NCBI RefSeq assembly: GCF_022965805.1
Contig: NW_027331258.1
Span: forward strand, 36,001-100,000
Origin: Primulina eburnea
Taxonomy: Eukaryota; Streptophyta; Magnoliopsida; Lamiales; Gesneriaceae
Direction of reading: 5' to 3'
DNA: 64,000 nt
Numbering within the stretch: the stretch's first letter is position 1; every line of letters begins with the position of its first letter. A model generated the notes under the pieces. It saw only the letters and a program-made list of their open reading frames with translations, had not been told where the DNA came from and did not search any database. A program made the position numbers and the translations under genes. Of the stretch, positions 22,196-34,238 are shown one piece after another.

Positions 22196-24256
22196 TGAAA
22201 GGGGACCGGTTACGGTGGCCGGAAACGCAACGGAAGCACAAAATTTTTCGATTTTAGCATATAAATTTCGGCCACCATGAGTTTTTGTAGGAAATACAAT
22301 AAAACACCAAAATGACATTCATAGTGTGTTTAGAAATAGTTACCTATCAACCTCTTAAGGTTGATGATGGCTCCAACCAAGTTGTAAACAACTTGGCTCT
22401 TGAATGGAATGAAGATCTACAAGCTTCCTTGGACTCCTTTCTTTCCTTCAAATTAGGCTCACCACTTGCAAACTAGAACCCCTCTTATTTTGCACTAGAA
22501 AAATAAAAGGATTTTTCAAAGAGAAGTATTTTTCTTCCTCAACACTTGAAGAGAAAAATGAGAGAAAACTTGGTAGAATAATACTCCAATGTTTCGGCCA
22601 TCATGCATAGAAAAGAGGGGAGGGAGACTTGTCTTGGACTTGTAAAAAGCTAAGTCCCATTTAGCATCCCAAGCCTTGGAGATTGAAAAAGTTGTCTCCC
22701 CAACCTTTCATCTCCCATGCATGCATATCTAATTTGATTTTTTTAACAATCAAAAATCCATGGACTAAATTTAATTATCTCAAACATTTTTGAGACCAAT
22801 TAAACATTACTTGAATTTACTCAAGTCCACTAGTTAAATAATTTATTTAAATTGAGCTCTACAAGACTCAATTTGATTTAATCAATTCAACACTTGAATT
22901 AATTTAATTATTTGGGCTCTACTAGGTCCACTAGTGTTTAATTAATTCAACACTTGAATTAATTTAATTTAGTCCATAATAATGTTTATGAAAATCACAA
23001 TTTTCAAATACATTATTTATTTGGCCAACTTTTAATTTAAGAACACATTCATAAATTAAAATTACATTTCTCTCAAAGAAGTCATACTTCTATTTTTCCT
23101 TACGCTTATAAACTCATTTATAAGCCGTTCAACACATTGAACTATTTTACTTCTCAACGGGATCTAGAAAGCTTGTACTTGTGTGGCCCTTAATGGTTCA
23201 TTGATACAACTAGCCGTGGGTTCACATCTCCATGTGATTCGGACTAAACATGTCCTTATATGAGCATACCCCAATTGCTCCATTCTTACTTATCAACTCC
23301 TTGATAACAAGAACGTCAGAACTTAAGTCTGATAGTACCCAACCAATCATGTTAAACGCCTAGCAGCATCGTTTACATGATTCCCTAGGTATCAAATGAT
23401 AGTGCCTGCAAGAACCATTCAATTATGGTTAGCGTACAGTACGGTCCCTTCAAATCATATATCCCGACCGATTCGACAACCATTGGTTTATCGAGAGTTG
23501 TCAATGAATCGATACTATGTGTCATGCCGTAGTTGCATCGATGGTGTAATCTATGAAACTCCTTTCATAATTAGCACCATACTCTGATCAGAGATTTCAC
23601 ACTACATATATATGAAAACACATAGAATACCCGAAGGTAAGCGTTGAATCCCCGACTACAATGCATCGACTCCTATATGTTTCGACAGAACACCCAACCT
23701 TGCCACCTGATGAACCCATGAGAGTCGGTAAACAAGTCAAAGTGTAATTCTAGCACATAGAGTCTCAATGTTGTCCCGGGTCATAAGGACTAATGGTGTA
23801 CAACCATAAACCAGGACTTTTCCACTCGATAAGTGAGAACCACTTGGAAAGTCCTTTTATGGAGGGTTGTTCAGTGCACTCTCTACAAGGAGCACCTATC
23901 TGCATGTTCGGACATCACAATGTCCCCTACCAATGAAACATGGTACTCACATTGCAGATACTAGTCTCTAACTTGAGCGGCCTATATCCTTCTTAATGGC
24001 GGCTGATCGACTAGGAACCGTTTAGAATATACAGTATTGCAAATACGAGTTTCATGATACTCATCATATGAGCATCTCATATTCTTTCTACTATTTGTAT
24101 ATTCAAGGGCTTTATCTATGCAACTAGCATGGGTATACAGATAAAGAAGTGCCAAAACGATAAAATCAAATATTATTAAAATAAAGACTGTTTATACATA
24201 GAGTTTAATCATGTACCCTCGGCCAACACTTGGCTCGACGGGCATCTACTCTAACA
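22196..24256 (-). mobile_element. Copia copy 1, 5' LTR
   Basis: 2,061 bp, same family as 10688-12754, with only scattered differences. It begins TGTTAGAGTAGA at 24256 and ends CCCCTTTCA at 22196 on the minus strand. The target duplication aatct follows at 24257. Confidence 0.93.
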
Positions 24257-24261
24257 AATCT

Positions 24262-25160
24262 TCGGGATTGCTTCTTGGGACATACTTTAGCAAAGTGTCC
24301 CAGCTGTCCACAAATATTGCATCTACCAGTCACTCCCTGGCATTGCTCGGTGGAATGTCTCCCTCCGCAACTCCTGCAATACACTCCAGTATGGCTTGGA
24401 CCAGAAATGCTGGAACTAGATGAATCGCTTCCTAGTTTCTTGAATGACTTCTTCCGAGCTTTCAGCAAATCTTGCTTTCCACTCGTACTGCCTCGATCAA
24501 ATCTGAGAGGGGATTGCTGTGTCTGGGGTTGTTTAACACACAACCTCCCTAGCTGTCTAATCAGACTCGCCTCAGCTCTCTTCGCTCTACTCAGGATATC
24601 AGCAAAATGGTAAGGTCGCTGCAGATTCATAAATGCAACTACCTCCGAATTCAACCCTCTGATGAACTGATTTACTATAGCTTCATCATTTCCAGCTATC
24701 TGAGGAGCAAAATGCAGTAGAGTAGAGAATTTAGCAATATATTGGTCAATATTCAGCTGCCCTTGGCTCAAATTCTCAAACTCTAATTTCTTGTCCTCTC
24801 GGTACGAAGCTGAGAAAAATCTTCGATAGAATTCAGTTCTGAATATTTCCCACGACATTACTATACCTCTCTGTGCCCACATTCTTCTACTGGTAATCCA
24901 CCAACTCCTGGCGGCTTCTCGTAATTGATAAGGCACCATTTTAACTCTCTGTTCATCTGTACAATCAAGTAAATCAAACAGTATTTCTATATCATCAAAC
25001 CAGTTCTGACAATCTTCAGATGTCTCGGTACCCCTCAGAACCGGCGGCTGTAATAACTGAAACTCTTTCATCTTTTCTTCTAGCTGAGTTTCTGATGCAT
25101 CTATCTGTTCAGACGAAGTACTACCCCTTTCTGGAAATCTCCGAGGCGGTATATCTGAAT
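24262..25160 (-). pseudogene. gag: Gypsy B gag with zinc knuckle
   Basis: Open for about 270 codons from MKEFQLLQPPVLRG (25071) to the Copia insertion, with in-frame sequence continuing upstream to about 25,150 (GSTSSEQIDASETQLEEK). Retrotransposon-gag core: NWFDDIEILFDLLDCTDEQRV, ARSWWITSRR, FRTEFYRRFF, IAKFSTLLHFAPQIAGND, VNQFIRGLN. A Ser-rich linker precedes two Cys clusters, CRSCGGRHSTEQC and the true CCHC knuckle CNICGQLGHFAKVC. It aligns along its length with Gypsy D gag. The 3' end is cut off by Copia. The start codon is uncertain because the upstream frame is disturbed near 25,160. Confidence 0.88.
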
Positions 25161-25477
25161 ATCAAACAAATCAATGTACAATCTGTATAATCTGTCTCAG
25201 CCCTCCTCTGATCATATACCTCTGATTCAGACTTGGTTCTGATCCAGGCTTAGTAATTACATGCTGTAATCAACTCAGATAACAAACAACATGTAATAGG
25301 GAAAGCAATAAATCATGCTAGCACACACAATGTAAGACAACATTGAAATAATTCTCATGCTAGCAATCACATACAAGGAAAGAAAATTCAATCTACTCCG
25401 CTCATTCTCTTCTATCTCAGTCTAAAAGATCTATCAGTTCTGACTATCTCAATCAAAAGGATCTATCGCTCTGATAC

Positions 25478-25489
25478 CACCTGTTGTGG
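25478..25489 (-). promoter_or_regulatory. Primer binding site of Gypsy B
   Basis: The minus strand reads TGGTATCAGAGC (one base differs from a canonical run downstream), five bases from the LTR end at 25495. It marks LTR B2 as the 5' LTR of the gag at 24262-25160. Confidence 0.85.
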
Positions 25490-27179
25490 GGACCCGGATG
25501 CTAATCATCTTCTTAATCATTGTTGGGATTTAATTATCAGTTCTGATAAACAAGGTCTAAAAATTTTTCTTTTTAAAATACACCTGCGGAAGGTAATGGA
25601 ATCTAAATAATATACATCTCAGTATAAAATACATTTCAGTATAAAAGTACAATACTGTACAAACTAAATCTAAGATTCAATTACTAAATTCGAGTAAGAA
25701 AACCAAGTCTACAATAAGTCCGGAATCACCGCGCTAACTCGTCTTCTCTCAGCTTCTTGACCCCGATCCAGCCCCACCTATTGTCATGCACACATACCAA
25801 ACAAGACAACAGCCGGATAACTCCGGTGAGAATAAATCCCAGTGTAAGACATGGTAAGCATGTATATAAACAATCTAAATCATAAAACATGCTATCATGG
25901 ATATATTCAAAGCAATAGATTTCATAATCTATGAAATCTACTCAAAATAAACATGCAACTCAATTCAGATAAACATGCAATCTATATCAAATCATATAAA
26001 CACAGGCTATCATGTCTGAAAGCACTAAACATGGGTTTCATAATTTATGAAACCACATTTCTAAACACATGCAGTTCTAGTCAAATCATATCTAGACTCG
26101 ACTCAACTATAACTCTAGGGATCCCGGTGTGAATAAGACGTCAATGGCTGTCACCTACCCTCCCACTCGAGGGTGACTGTACGTCTTATTCCTAGACTTC
26201 GGTCTGAGCTGTATCAACGACTGCAATAGGAGTCAGGGCTGCTCCTAAGCTGAGATACACCGAACATCTAGATAGTTGACAATGGCTGTCAACGACTCTC
26301 TATCTCAATGTAATGCATAACAATCTGTAAACAATGCATAATCATCTCCACATATAAATAAATCATATTCAAATCAGAAATAACAGTAATCTAGTATGTG
26401 ATTTTATTGGGAAACTCAAATAAGATCTTATTTGAGTTATATCTTCCCGTATATCACATGAATTATACCTTTGTCGTCCCTATCTGACGAAGACGATGAT
26501 CTGTATACAAATCTGTCCATATCAATCTGAAATGACAATATTGAATACGCTGTATCAGTAAATAACTCAATACACAATCTGTTCTGATCAATACTCAAAT
26601 CAGTATACAATCTGATCAATATCTGAACAAGATACAATCTGAGTCATATCGATAATATCACAATCTAATCGAGATCATATCTGAATCTGATCAATCTAAC
26701 TCAACTGATGTTTCGACGGCATAACAAAACAATCTGAAGAACCCCGTCAATCTGAACATCATATATATACCAGAACTCATAAGCAATACTGACATAACTC
26801 CTAATCTCAATGATAACACAAATCTGATATCGAATCTCTGTCAATATCTTTCAAAAATCATAATAATTACATAAATAATCTGTTCTTTAATCTGTCTTCA
26901 ATTCTACAATGTCTACAGTAGTAGAAACGCCATATCTAAATCATATGCAATTCTAGCAACATCATATTCTCAAAACATCCGAGAGAAGATCAAAACTGAA
27001 GTCGGATTTGAATTCTGATGGATGGATCTTCCACAATCGCCAATCTAAAAGGCGTAAGGATTTTCTATCAAAATCTTCGCCCCTTTCTCCATTTTTCTGA
27101 TGAATTACGTGCCATTCATCTGTATATATACTGCATGCACAATCTGAAACGTGGCATCATTTTTAAAGCAACACGCATG

Positions 27180-27388
27180 ACCGCGGGTGCGGTCATGACA
27201 TGCACCGCGGGTGCGGTCGTGCAATGCCTATCCTGGCATTTCTCGAAAGCTTAGACCGCGGGTGTGGTCCTTCCCATACCGCGGGTGCGGTAATGCTACG
27301 GGATTGCCACCGCGGGTGCGGTCTATCTTACACCGCAGGTGCGGTGTGGCTACGGGAAAAATGCTCAACTTTCTGTCCAGGCACCGCG
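27180..27388. repeat. ACCGCGGGTGCGGT cassettes in LTR B2, left part
   Basis: Same array as 7541-7858, interrupted at 27388 by solo LTR F and resumed at 31360-31472. The insertion target ccgcg lies within one cassette. Confidence 0.8.
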
Positions 27389-28199
27389 TGTAATGCCCAA
27401 GATTTTATATCATGTTAAAATACGATTATAGAGTTTTAATCGAGATGAGTATGGAATACTAATTTAATGTGATTATTAAAGGGCTATTACGAGACAAGAT
27501 TTGGCAAAACATATGAATTTCACATTTTTGGGACAGAACTGTTGGCGCCCGAACGGTGAAGATCGACCGCCCGAGCGCCAACGTCCAACAAATATGTATC
27601 TCGGGCAGAAGAGATGGCGCTCGGCGGTAGATTATTACTGCCCGAGCGCCAATGGTGCAATCTGAAGGGCTTGAGCTGTGGGGACCCGGACACTAATCAA
27701 GTTCTTAATCATCATTGGGACTAATTAATCAATTATAAAACAGGGTCTAAAAATTTTTCTTTTTTAAATTGCGGAACGTAGTGAAATAAAACATATATAT
27801 ACATCTCAGTATACAAAATACAAATCCTGTATTACAAAACATTTATTCAAACTAGAGTTTAACAACTAATGTCAAGTGTTCAAACCCTATCTTAGATCAA
27901 AGTCCTAAGTCTCCACTCTAACTCGATCTCTCCTCATCTCCTCGACCCTGAACCTGTCCCACCTATTGTCAAGTACACATACAGACAAGACAACAGCCGG
28001 ATAAACCGGTGAGAATAACTCCCAGTATAAATCAATGAAACATTCAATCATATAACAAATATAAAGCATGTAATCAGGTAACAATCATATGTAACAAATC
28101 TGAAACATAATCAATAGCATACTCCCAACAATACTCGTAGCTACATAATTCAGGCTAGACTCAATCCTAGTCTAGGGATCCCGGTTCCAGACGTCGGTC

Positions 28200-28610
28200 T
28201 GCATATATCGACTAACAGTAATAGAAAAGACTCCAGTTCTATCCACGCCGATATAGTATCGATTAACAGTAATAGAAAAGACTCCAGTTCTATCCACACC
28301 GATACAGTATCGATTAACAGTAATAGACGAAACCCTTATTCTATTCACATTGATATATTATCGATTACCAGTAATAGAGCAAGCCCTGATTCTATTCACA
28401 TTGATATGATATCGATTACCAGTAATAGAACAAAGTCCGATTCTATTCACATCGATATAACATCGATTAACAGTAATAGAAGGAACGATGAATCTATCCA
28501 CATCGATATAATATCAATCAACAGTAATAGAATAAGCTATACATCTATCCACATCGATATAGTATCCACTAACAGTAATAGAAGAAGTTATCAGTACTAC
28601 CCACATCGAT
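28200..28610. repeat. 51-bp minisatellite in LTR G
   Basis: Eight units with the marker CAGTAATAGA starting at 28216, 28267, 28318, 28369, 28420, 28471, 28522 and 28573, an exact 51-bp period with no indels. Each unit also has TCTATYCACATYGATAT. Because 51 is a multiple of three, the array is open in one plus frame with a 17-residue repeat, but there is no sign that it is translated. Confidence 0.93.
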
Positions 28611-29601
28611 AATCCATCATCTAATGACAGATTTTGGCACTACCGCCAATACCCATCTTATGACATCGTGCAATGTGCCAGTGGCGATCCCACCAATAAC
28701 GGCACTTCTGTCATAAGATTACTCTTCTAATACCTGTAATCTATAACTCAAGAAAACAAGTATATCAATCAATCAATGCAAATATCAATGCAATAAAGTA
28801 CAGTATGTGATTTAGGGAAACCCAGTCTAAACCGACTCAAGTACATCTCCCAATATCACATTGACTTATACCTTTGTCTTCATGATCTGACGAAGACGAA
28901 GAATCCATTTCACGTCTGTCCATGTCAATCTGAATTCACAATATCGAATAGACTGTGTCAATCTACAGCTCAATTCAAAGCCTGTTCTGATCAATATCGA
29001 ATCAAGACACAATCCAATTCATATCGACAATATCACGATATAATCACAATCAATACTGAGTCTGATCAATATCAATTCACTGATGTTTCGATGGTATAAT
29101 AATACAATCTCAGTAACCCCGTCAATTTCAACATCACAGATATAATACAGAAACTCATATTCAATACAATCCGTAATCCCGTCACAATTCAAATATGTCC
29201 GGTATCAACCGATTATAATCAGAAATTCATAACAATTCCATAATCAGTCTATTTCTTAATCTGACGTCGATTCTACGATGTCTAACATGTCAAGAACATC
29301 ATATATGAATCCTATTCAGTTCTGACAATAGCATAATTTCAAAGCATGTCAAAACGTAGCAAAACTTACGTCAAAGTGTAGTCTACGTCAATAGGAACTT
29401 GGTACCGAAGTCGGATTACAATTCAGACGGACGAATTTCTCAGAAAAGGCGTAAGGATTTTCAACACATATACAAAAACCGTTTTCTCGAGCTTCTCTCT
29501 TTCTTCTGAATTCTGAGGAATGCATTCGTTCTATACATACATATATATATAATCTAACTTTCATGTGTAAGATACGTGTCTATATTTCATGCATTTCGGT
29601 C

Positions 29602-29780
29602 GGCGCTCGAGCGGTAAGAAAGTACCGCTCGAGCGCGGCACTCTCTGTCCAAGCGTTTCGAATTTACCCATTGGCGCTCGGGCGGTTAAATATTACCGCT
29701 CGGGCGCCATACTTTCTGCCCGTAACATACATTTGCTGAACATTGGCGCTCGGGCGGTCAAAAACCACCGCTCTGGCACC
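29602..29780. repeat. Inverted GCGCTCGRGCGGT cassettes in LTR G
   Basis: Three inverted pairs, at 29602-29638, 29672-29707 and 29744-29780. Each has a 13-bp GC arm, a 7-9 bp AT-rich spacer and the complementary arm. Spacing between pairs is about 70 bp. Confidence 0.88.
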
Positions 29781-31043
29781 ACACTCTCTGCCCAACTTTC
29801 TCGAATTTCATATGTAGTCTTATTTTCGTGTCCCGATGAATCCTTTCATAATCATATCAAATTATATATCAATAATTATAGATTACTAGGATTAAATTTC
29901 CGGACATTACATGAGCCGAGAGGGCCGCGCTCGAGCGGTGCATTATAACCGCTCGAGCTGCCGACAGAGATTTGAGAAAAGGTGCCACGTTTCAATTGCA
30001 TGCAAACTTGATATATATAAGTTAATTGCTTCAGAAGTTAACGGAGGAAAATAAGAAAATGGTCGAGGAAGTTCTGTGAAAATCCTTACGCCTTTTTATT
30101 TCAATCCGTCCGTTAGATTTTAAATCCGACTTTGGTACCGAGTTCCTATCAACGTAGGCTACAACTGGACGTAAGTTTTACTACGTTTTAACATGTTTTG
30201 AAATTATGATGTTGTTAGAATTGAGTACACGTCATATATGTTGTTCTTGACATGTTAGACAGCGTAGAATCGAAGTCAGATTAAGAAACGGACTGAATAT
30301 GGAATTGTTATGATTTTCAAAATGAAATTGACTGAGATGTGATGTCATATTTGTACAGTGGTTAGTTGTAAATGATTGGAATTGATATAGATGATATAGT
30401 ATTATCAGTATCTGAAGATTGTACTGTTGTACTGTCAGAAATCTGATAAAACAGAGATACCGTGATTTGATTAGAATATTGATAAAGAATATATTGGTAT
30501 TGTCATTGCCAGATTGAACAGTGACAGACTTTGAGTCGAGACTTCGATTGTATCAGATCGACAGCAAGAAAGGTATAAATAAATGTTGATTCGGGATTGC
30601 ACAACTCGAGTTAGGTTTGACTTGAGTTTCCCTAAATCACATACTTTATTTTATTGCATTGATATTTGCAGATTATCATATTGATATGTTGATGTATTGA
30701 CTTAGAACAGAGTTAGAGTCCGAGTCTAGGGCAGACAGCCTAGCTAGGGCAGAACCGCCGAGTCTTTCTCAGAACCGATAAGACTCTAGACTTACGGTGT
30801 ATCGAAGAGCTTTAGATGTAGATCGACTTCTATCTCAGACACTCGATACAGAATACCAAAGTCTAAATTAGATTGGGATCCCTATATTTGAGATAAGATA
30901 AGATTAGATCACGAGTCATTGATTCATGTAGTCAGATTAGATACATGCTTCGATGTTTGTTTATGCTTTTATGTATGTTTTATATGATTGCATGTAATAC
31001 ATTGTTTATACTGGGATATTTATATCTCACCGGAGTTATCCGG

Positions 31044-31077
31044 CTGTTGTCTTGTTTGTAGGTGTGCATGACAACAG
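31044..31077 (+). other. Conserved LTR stem-loop in LTR F
   Basis: CTGTTGTC (31044-31051) and GACAACAG (31070-31077), preceded by the small palindrome CCGGAGTTATCCGG. It lies 282 bp from the LTR 3' end. Confidence 0.7.
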
Positions 31078-32424
31078 GTGGGACAGGTACAGGGTCATAG
31101 AGATGAAGACAGACTGAGATTAGAGTGGTGATGCCGGACTTGGACTAGAGCTAGGGTTTGAACACTTGATAGTAGTTGTTGAACCTGAGTATGTATGATT
31201 GTATATTTTATCAGATTTATACTTTTATACTGATATGTATAGGAGTTTGATTCCATTACCTTCCGCATTTAAAAAAAAAAAAAAAATTAGACCCTGATTA
31301 TTATAATTGATTTAGTCCTAATGACGATTAAGAACATGATTAGCGTCCGGGTCCCCACACCGCGGGTGCGGTCTTGTCTGGTACCGCGGGTGCGGTGATG
31401 CTTCGACCTTTCTTGCAAAAATCTACAATTGCATGACCGCGGGTGCACTCATGTTCTAGGCGCGGGTGCGGTCTTGCAAATCTTATTTTCTCATGTCTTT
31501 TCTTCTCTCATTGCATGTCATGCGTTTTCATATCTTCCGAATCTCTCGTTAATGAAGATTAATAATCTTGGTTATCGATTCTGTAATTCTTGGGCCTTAC
31601 ATTTCTCCCCTCTTAGATCTGAGTTCGCCCTCGAACTCACAGCAATCAATTCAAAGATATCAGAAGAAATGTATCACAGAGTTTAAACTAAACTCCCATA
31701 TCTAATTCCAGTCGGGAATAAGAATTCGTTAAGTGTCATGTCATAACACTTCAATTCTTCTGACAGAATCAGTCTCGCATTAGTGGCTATACAACGTCCG
31801 TATAAACCAATCTACAGCTCATCACCTATCAGTACCATCTGCTGTTATCAAATCTGTTTCTTCCCAAACAAAGGCATCTACCATCTTTAGCTTCAAATAC
31901 CAATCGTCATCATCCGACATTGGGTTCTTAAATCTGTCCATTCTGAACTATCTTCATCTTCCTTTGAATTTTCTTCAAAAGAAATCTGTAGTAATCATCG
32001 TATATTGTCTTGTCTATAACTATCTCCTTACCTATCTGATAAGCTCATAGCTATTGTCACACAATGATAATAAATCATATTAATTAGTGCTAACATCCAG
32101 CACCAAAGCTGTATCAAAGTCTTCCAATATCTGGATAACATATTCTAACTACCTGTCAATCTGTGAAACGATCTAAGAAAGAGTTCATGATATATTCTGT
32201 CACGAATACAAACTCAAGCAAAATCACAATCTGACATAATCTACTATGACATTCCGATCTTTCTGACCACTTTTCTGACACCGATCTGTGTCATTTGTCA
32301 TGTTTGTACATTATCTGGTACAAACTGATAGATATAGATTGAACAATCTGTCAATCTTAATCATATCATATTTCACAATCTGTAGAAAATGGCAGTAATT
32401 TCATTAAGGATGCTATAGAAATAT

Positions 32425-34238
32425 TGTAAGGCTCGAGAATTGTCAATTGGCATTGATGTTAGACTTGTATAGATAAGAATGCATGAATTATGAGATTTTG
32501 AGCACCAGGGCCGAAGCCACACCGCACCTGCGGTGTTAGAGATACAGCACCCGCGGTGCATTGAGAGGAAATTGGTGAAATTGTGCGAACAGACACCGCA
32601 CCCGCGGTGTTAGCAAGACCGTACCCGCGGTGTGAGACCGCACCCGCGGTCATGTAAGGACCGCACCCGCGGTCTAGGTGCTGCAATGTTAGATTAATTT
32701 GCCGTGAGCACAGCGCACCCGCGCTCTTGAGTTGCCGCACCCGCGGTTTGCATGCGAAAATGCCACCTTTGAATTTCGTCTTGACACATGGCACGTATAT
32801 ATATATGACAAGCTGCTGAGTCTTCATTTTCAGAATTGCTCCATAGCAAGAACCGAGAGCTCCCAAGAAATCCTTCAAACTTCTTTCAAGTTGTGATTTA
32901 GATTGTGCAAGATTTAGAGATCCGATTTTATTCCGAGCCCGGATTTATGATCCTTTCAACAAGAGCTAGCTAAGGATGTAAGTATGGTTCATTTTCAGCA
33001 TGGTTCGAAATCTATGTATTGGGGAAATTATGATTTGTTAGAAATATGTGTTCTTGGTATACCGAGCATCGTATATTTGTTATCAGAATGATTTTCGGAC
33101 ACCGTATACGAGCCTTGCGAATTTCCAGCATGTATATCGATATTGATTGGAAGAATTGAGCATGTTATATTGTGTTTTGATGAGATTATGAGTATTGAGG
33201 TTAATCGATTATTGTGATGTTGAGATTGAGGTATCGGTATTGAGAATTATGCCGTTATGCCGTCGATTGTTATCGAGATAGAGTATTGACTTGTACAAGA
33301 TTTTGATATGAGTTATATCTTAATAGAATGCATTGTTATATTGTCATTTCAGATTAGTTTTGACAGAGTGACATTCCGACTTCGAGACTTCGACCGACGA
33401 TTCGACAAGAAAGGTATAATTCATGTGGTCACGGGATTGCACAACTCGATTCAGATTTGATACGAGTTTCCCTAAATCACATACTAGATTGTTATTACAT
33501 TTGATTATGTAATGCCTTGTTTATTGATTTATATTCGAGTCCTGAGATAGGAGAGATTGGCAGACTTGCCAAAACTAGACGTTTCGGTGTATCGACGCAT
33601 AGGAGCAGATTTGCTATATGTGTAGACCCTCGATACAGAGTTGACCGAAGTCTAGGAATAAGACGTACCGTTGCCCCGAGTGGTTGGGTAGGTAACAGAC
33701 CGTCTTATTCACACCACGATCCCTAGATTAGAAAAGAGTCGAGTCAAGATTTGAATGTTGAATACATATTTGTATTCTACTACATGTGTAGATTTATATT
33801 CATGTTACTTGATTTATGTTATGCATTTGTATATGATTTATTACATTGCATGCATCCATGTTTTATACTGGGATATGTTCTCACCGGAGTTATCCGGCTG
33901 TTGTCGTGTCTGTATGTGTGCATGGCAACAGGTGGGGCAGGATCGGGGTCACGAGCTAGATGAGAGATGATGATAGCGTGGAGATCTCGGGCATTGCAGA
34001 TTACTAGTGTTTTCTTATGAAACTTATACTACTTATGTTTGTAGTTGTCATTTGAACACTAGTGTATGTTTGTACGAACAGACTTGTATGTACATTACGT
34101 TGTTTAATTTCTATTGAGATATGTTATGCTTTAGTTAATACATTTGAATTAAAGTTAAAAGCAAAATTTTGACCCACATTTTCGAACAAAGATCCAATTA
34201 AATCCCAAAAGAATAGAGTTAGAGCCCGGGTCCCCACA
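32425..34238 (+). mobile_element. Solo family-D LTR
   Basis: 1,814 bp, from TGTAAGGCTCGAG to GGTCCCCACA, with target duplication aatat (32420-32424 and 34239-34243). The empty site is preserved in copy 1 near 8795-8810. Same family as the LTRs of Gypsy D (54188, 60870) but more diverged. GC cassettes at 32521-32748, TATATATATAT near 32,795, stem-loop at 33898-33931. Confidence 0.93.

Larger units (their letters stand above)
10688..24256 (-). mobile_element. Copia element, copy 1 (complete but interrupted)
   Basis: A full-length Ty1/Copia element on the minus strand: 5' LTR 22196-24256, PBS, long leader, gag-pol 18279-12769, 3' LTR 10688-12754. The 5-bp target duplication aatct is present on both sides (10683-10687 and 24257-24261). 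It sits inside Gypsy B, separating gag (24262-25160) from pol remnants (up to 10687). Solo LTRs interrupt it at 13575-15146 and 18491-20593. The polyprotein also has a frameshift and two stops. The gene order PR-INT-RT-RH identifies the superfamily. The clade within Copia was not resolved. Confidence 0.93.
27677..29911 (-). mobile_element. Solo Gypsy LTR G nested in LTR F
   Basis: 2,235 bp on the minus strand, from TGTAATGTCCGG at 29911 to GGTCCCCACA at 27677, with perfect duplications tgagc (27672-27676 and 29912-29916). It is related to solo LTR H at 49279 over its first ~50 bp. It carries an eight-unit 51-bp minisatellite, inverted GC cassettes (29602-29780), TATATATATAT near 29,540 and the stem-loop near 27963-27995. 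Confidence 0.92.
27389..31359 (+). mobile_element. Solo Gypsy LTR F, itself interrupted
   Basis: Plus-strand LTR made of 27389-27676 and 29917-31359 (about 1.73 kb), from TGTAATGCCC to GGTCCCCACA, with target duplication ccgcg (27384-27388 and 31360-31364). It contains GCGCTCGAGCGGT cassettes (27544-27650 and 29924-29962), TATATATAAG near 30,011, the block GGACGTAAGTTTTAC near 30,168, TTTCCCTAAATCACATA near 30,630, the stem-loop at 31044-31077 and an A18 run near 31,270. Confidence 0.92.
25495..31601 (-). mobile_element. Gypsy B LTR 2, shared, interrupted by nested LTRs
   Basis: LTR sequence at 25495-27388 and 31360-31601 (about 2.13 kb without the insert), beginning TGTAAGGCCC at 31601 and ending at 25495. 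It has a PBS on its left and a PPT on its right, so it serves as 5' LTR of copy 1 and 3' LTR of copy 2. It is close to LTR B1, with a small deletion near 26,980. The interruption at 27389-31359 is solo LTR F, flanked by ccgcg. Confidence 0.9.

Noticed and set aside
28406..28612. Peptide with a 17-residue repeat
   Set aside because: A by-product of the 51-bp minisatellite in an LTR; there is no conserved start or upstream signal.
31269..31288. A-rich run that could be a LINE or SINE tail
   Set aside because: It is inside LTR F, at the place where other LTRs have shorter A/T runs; there is no adjacent LINE or SINE sequence or target duplication.
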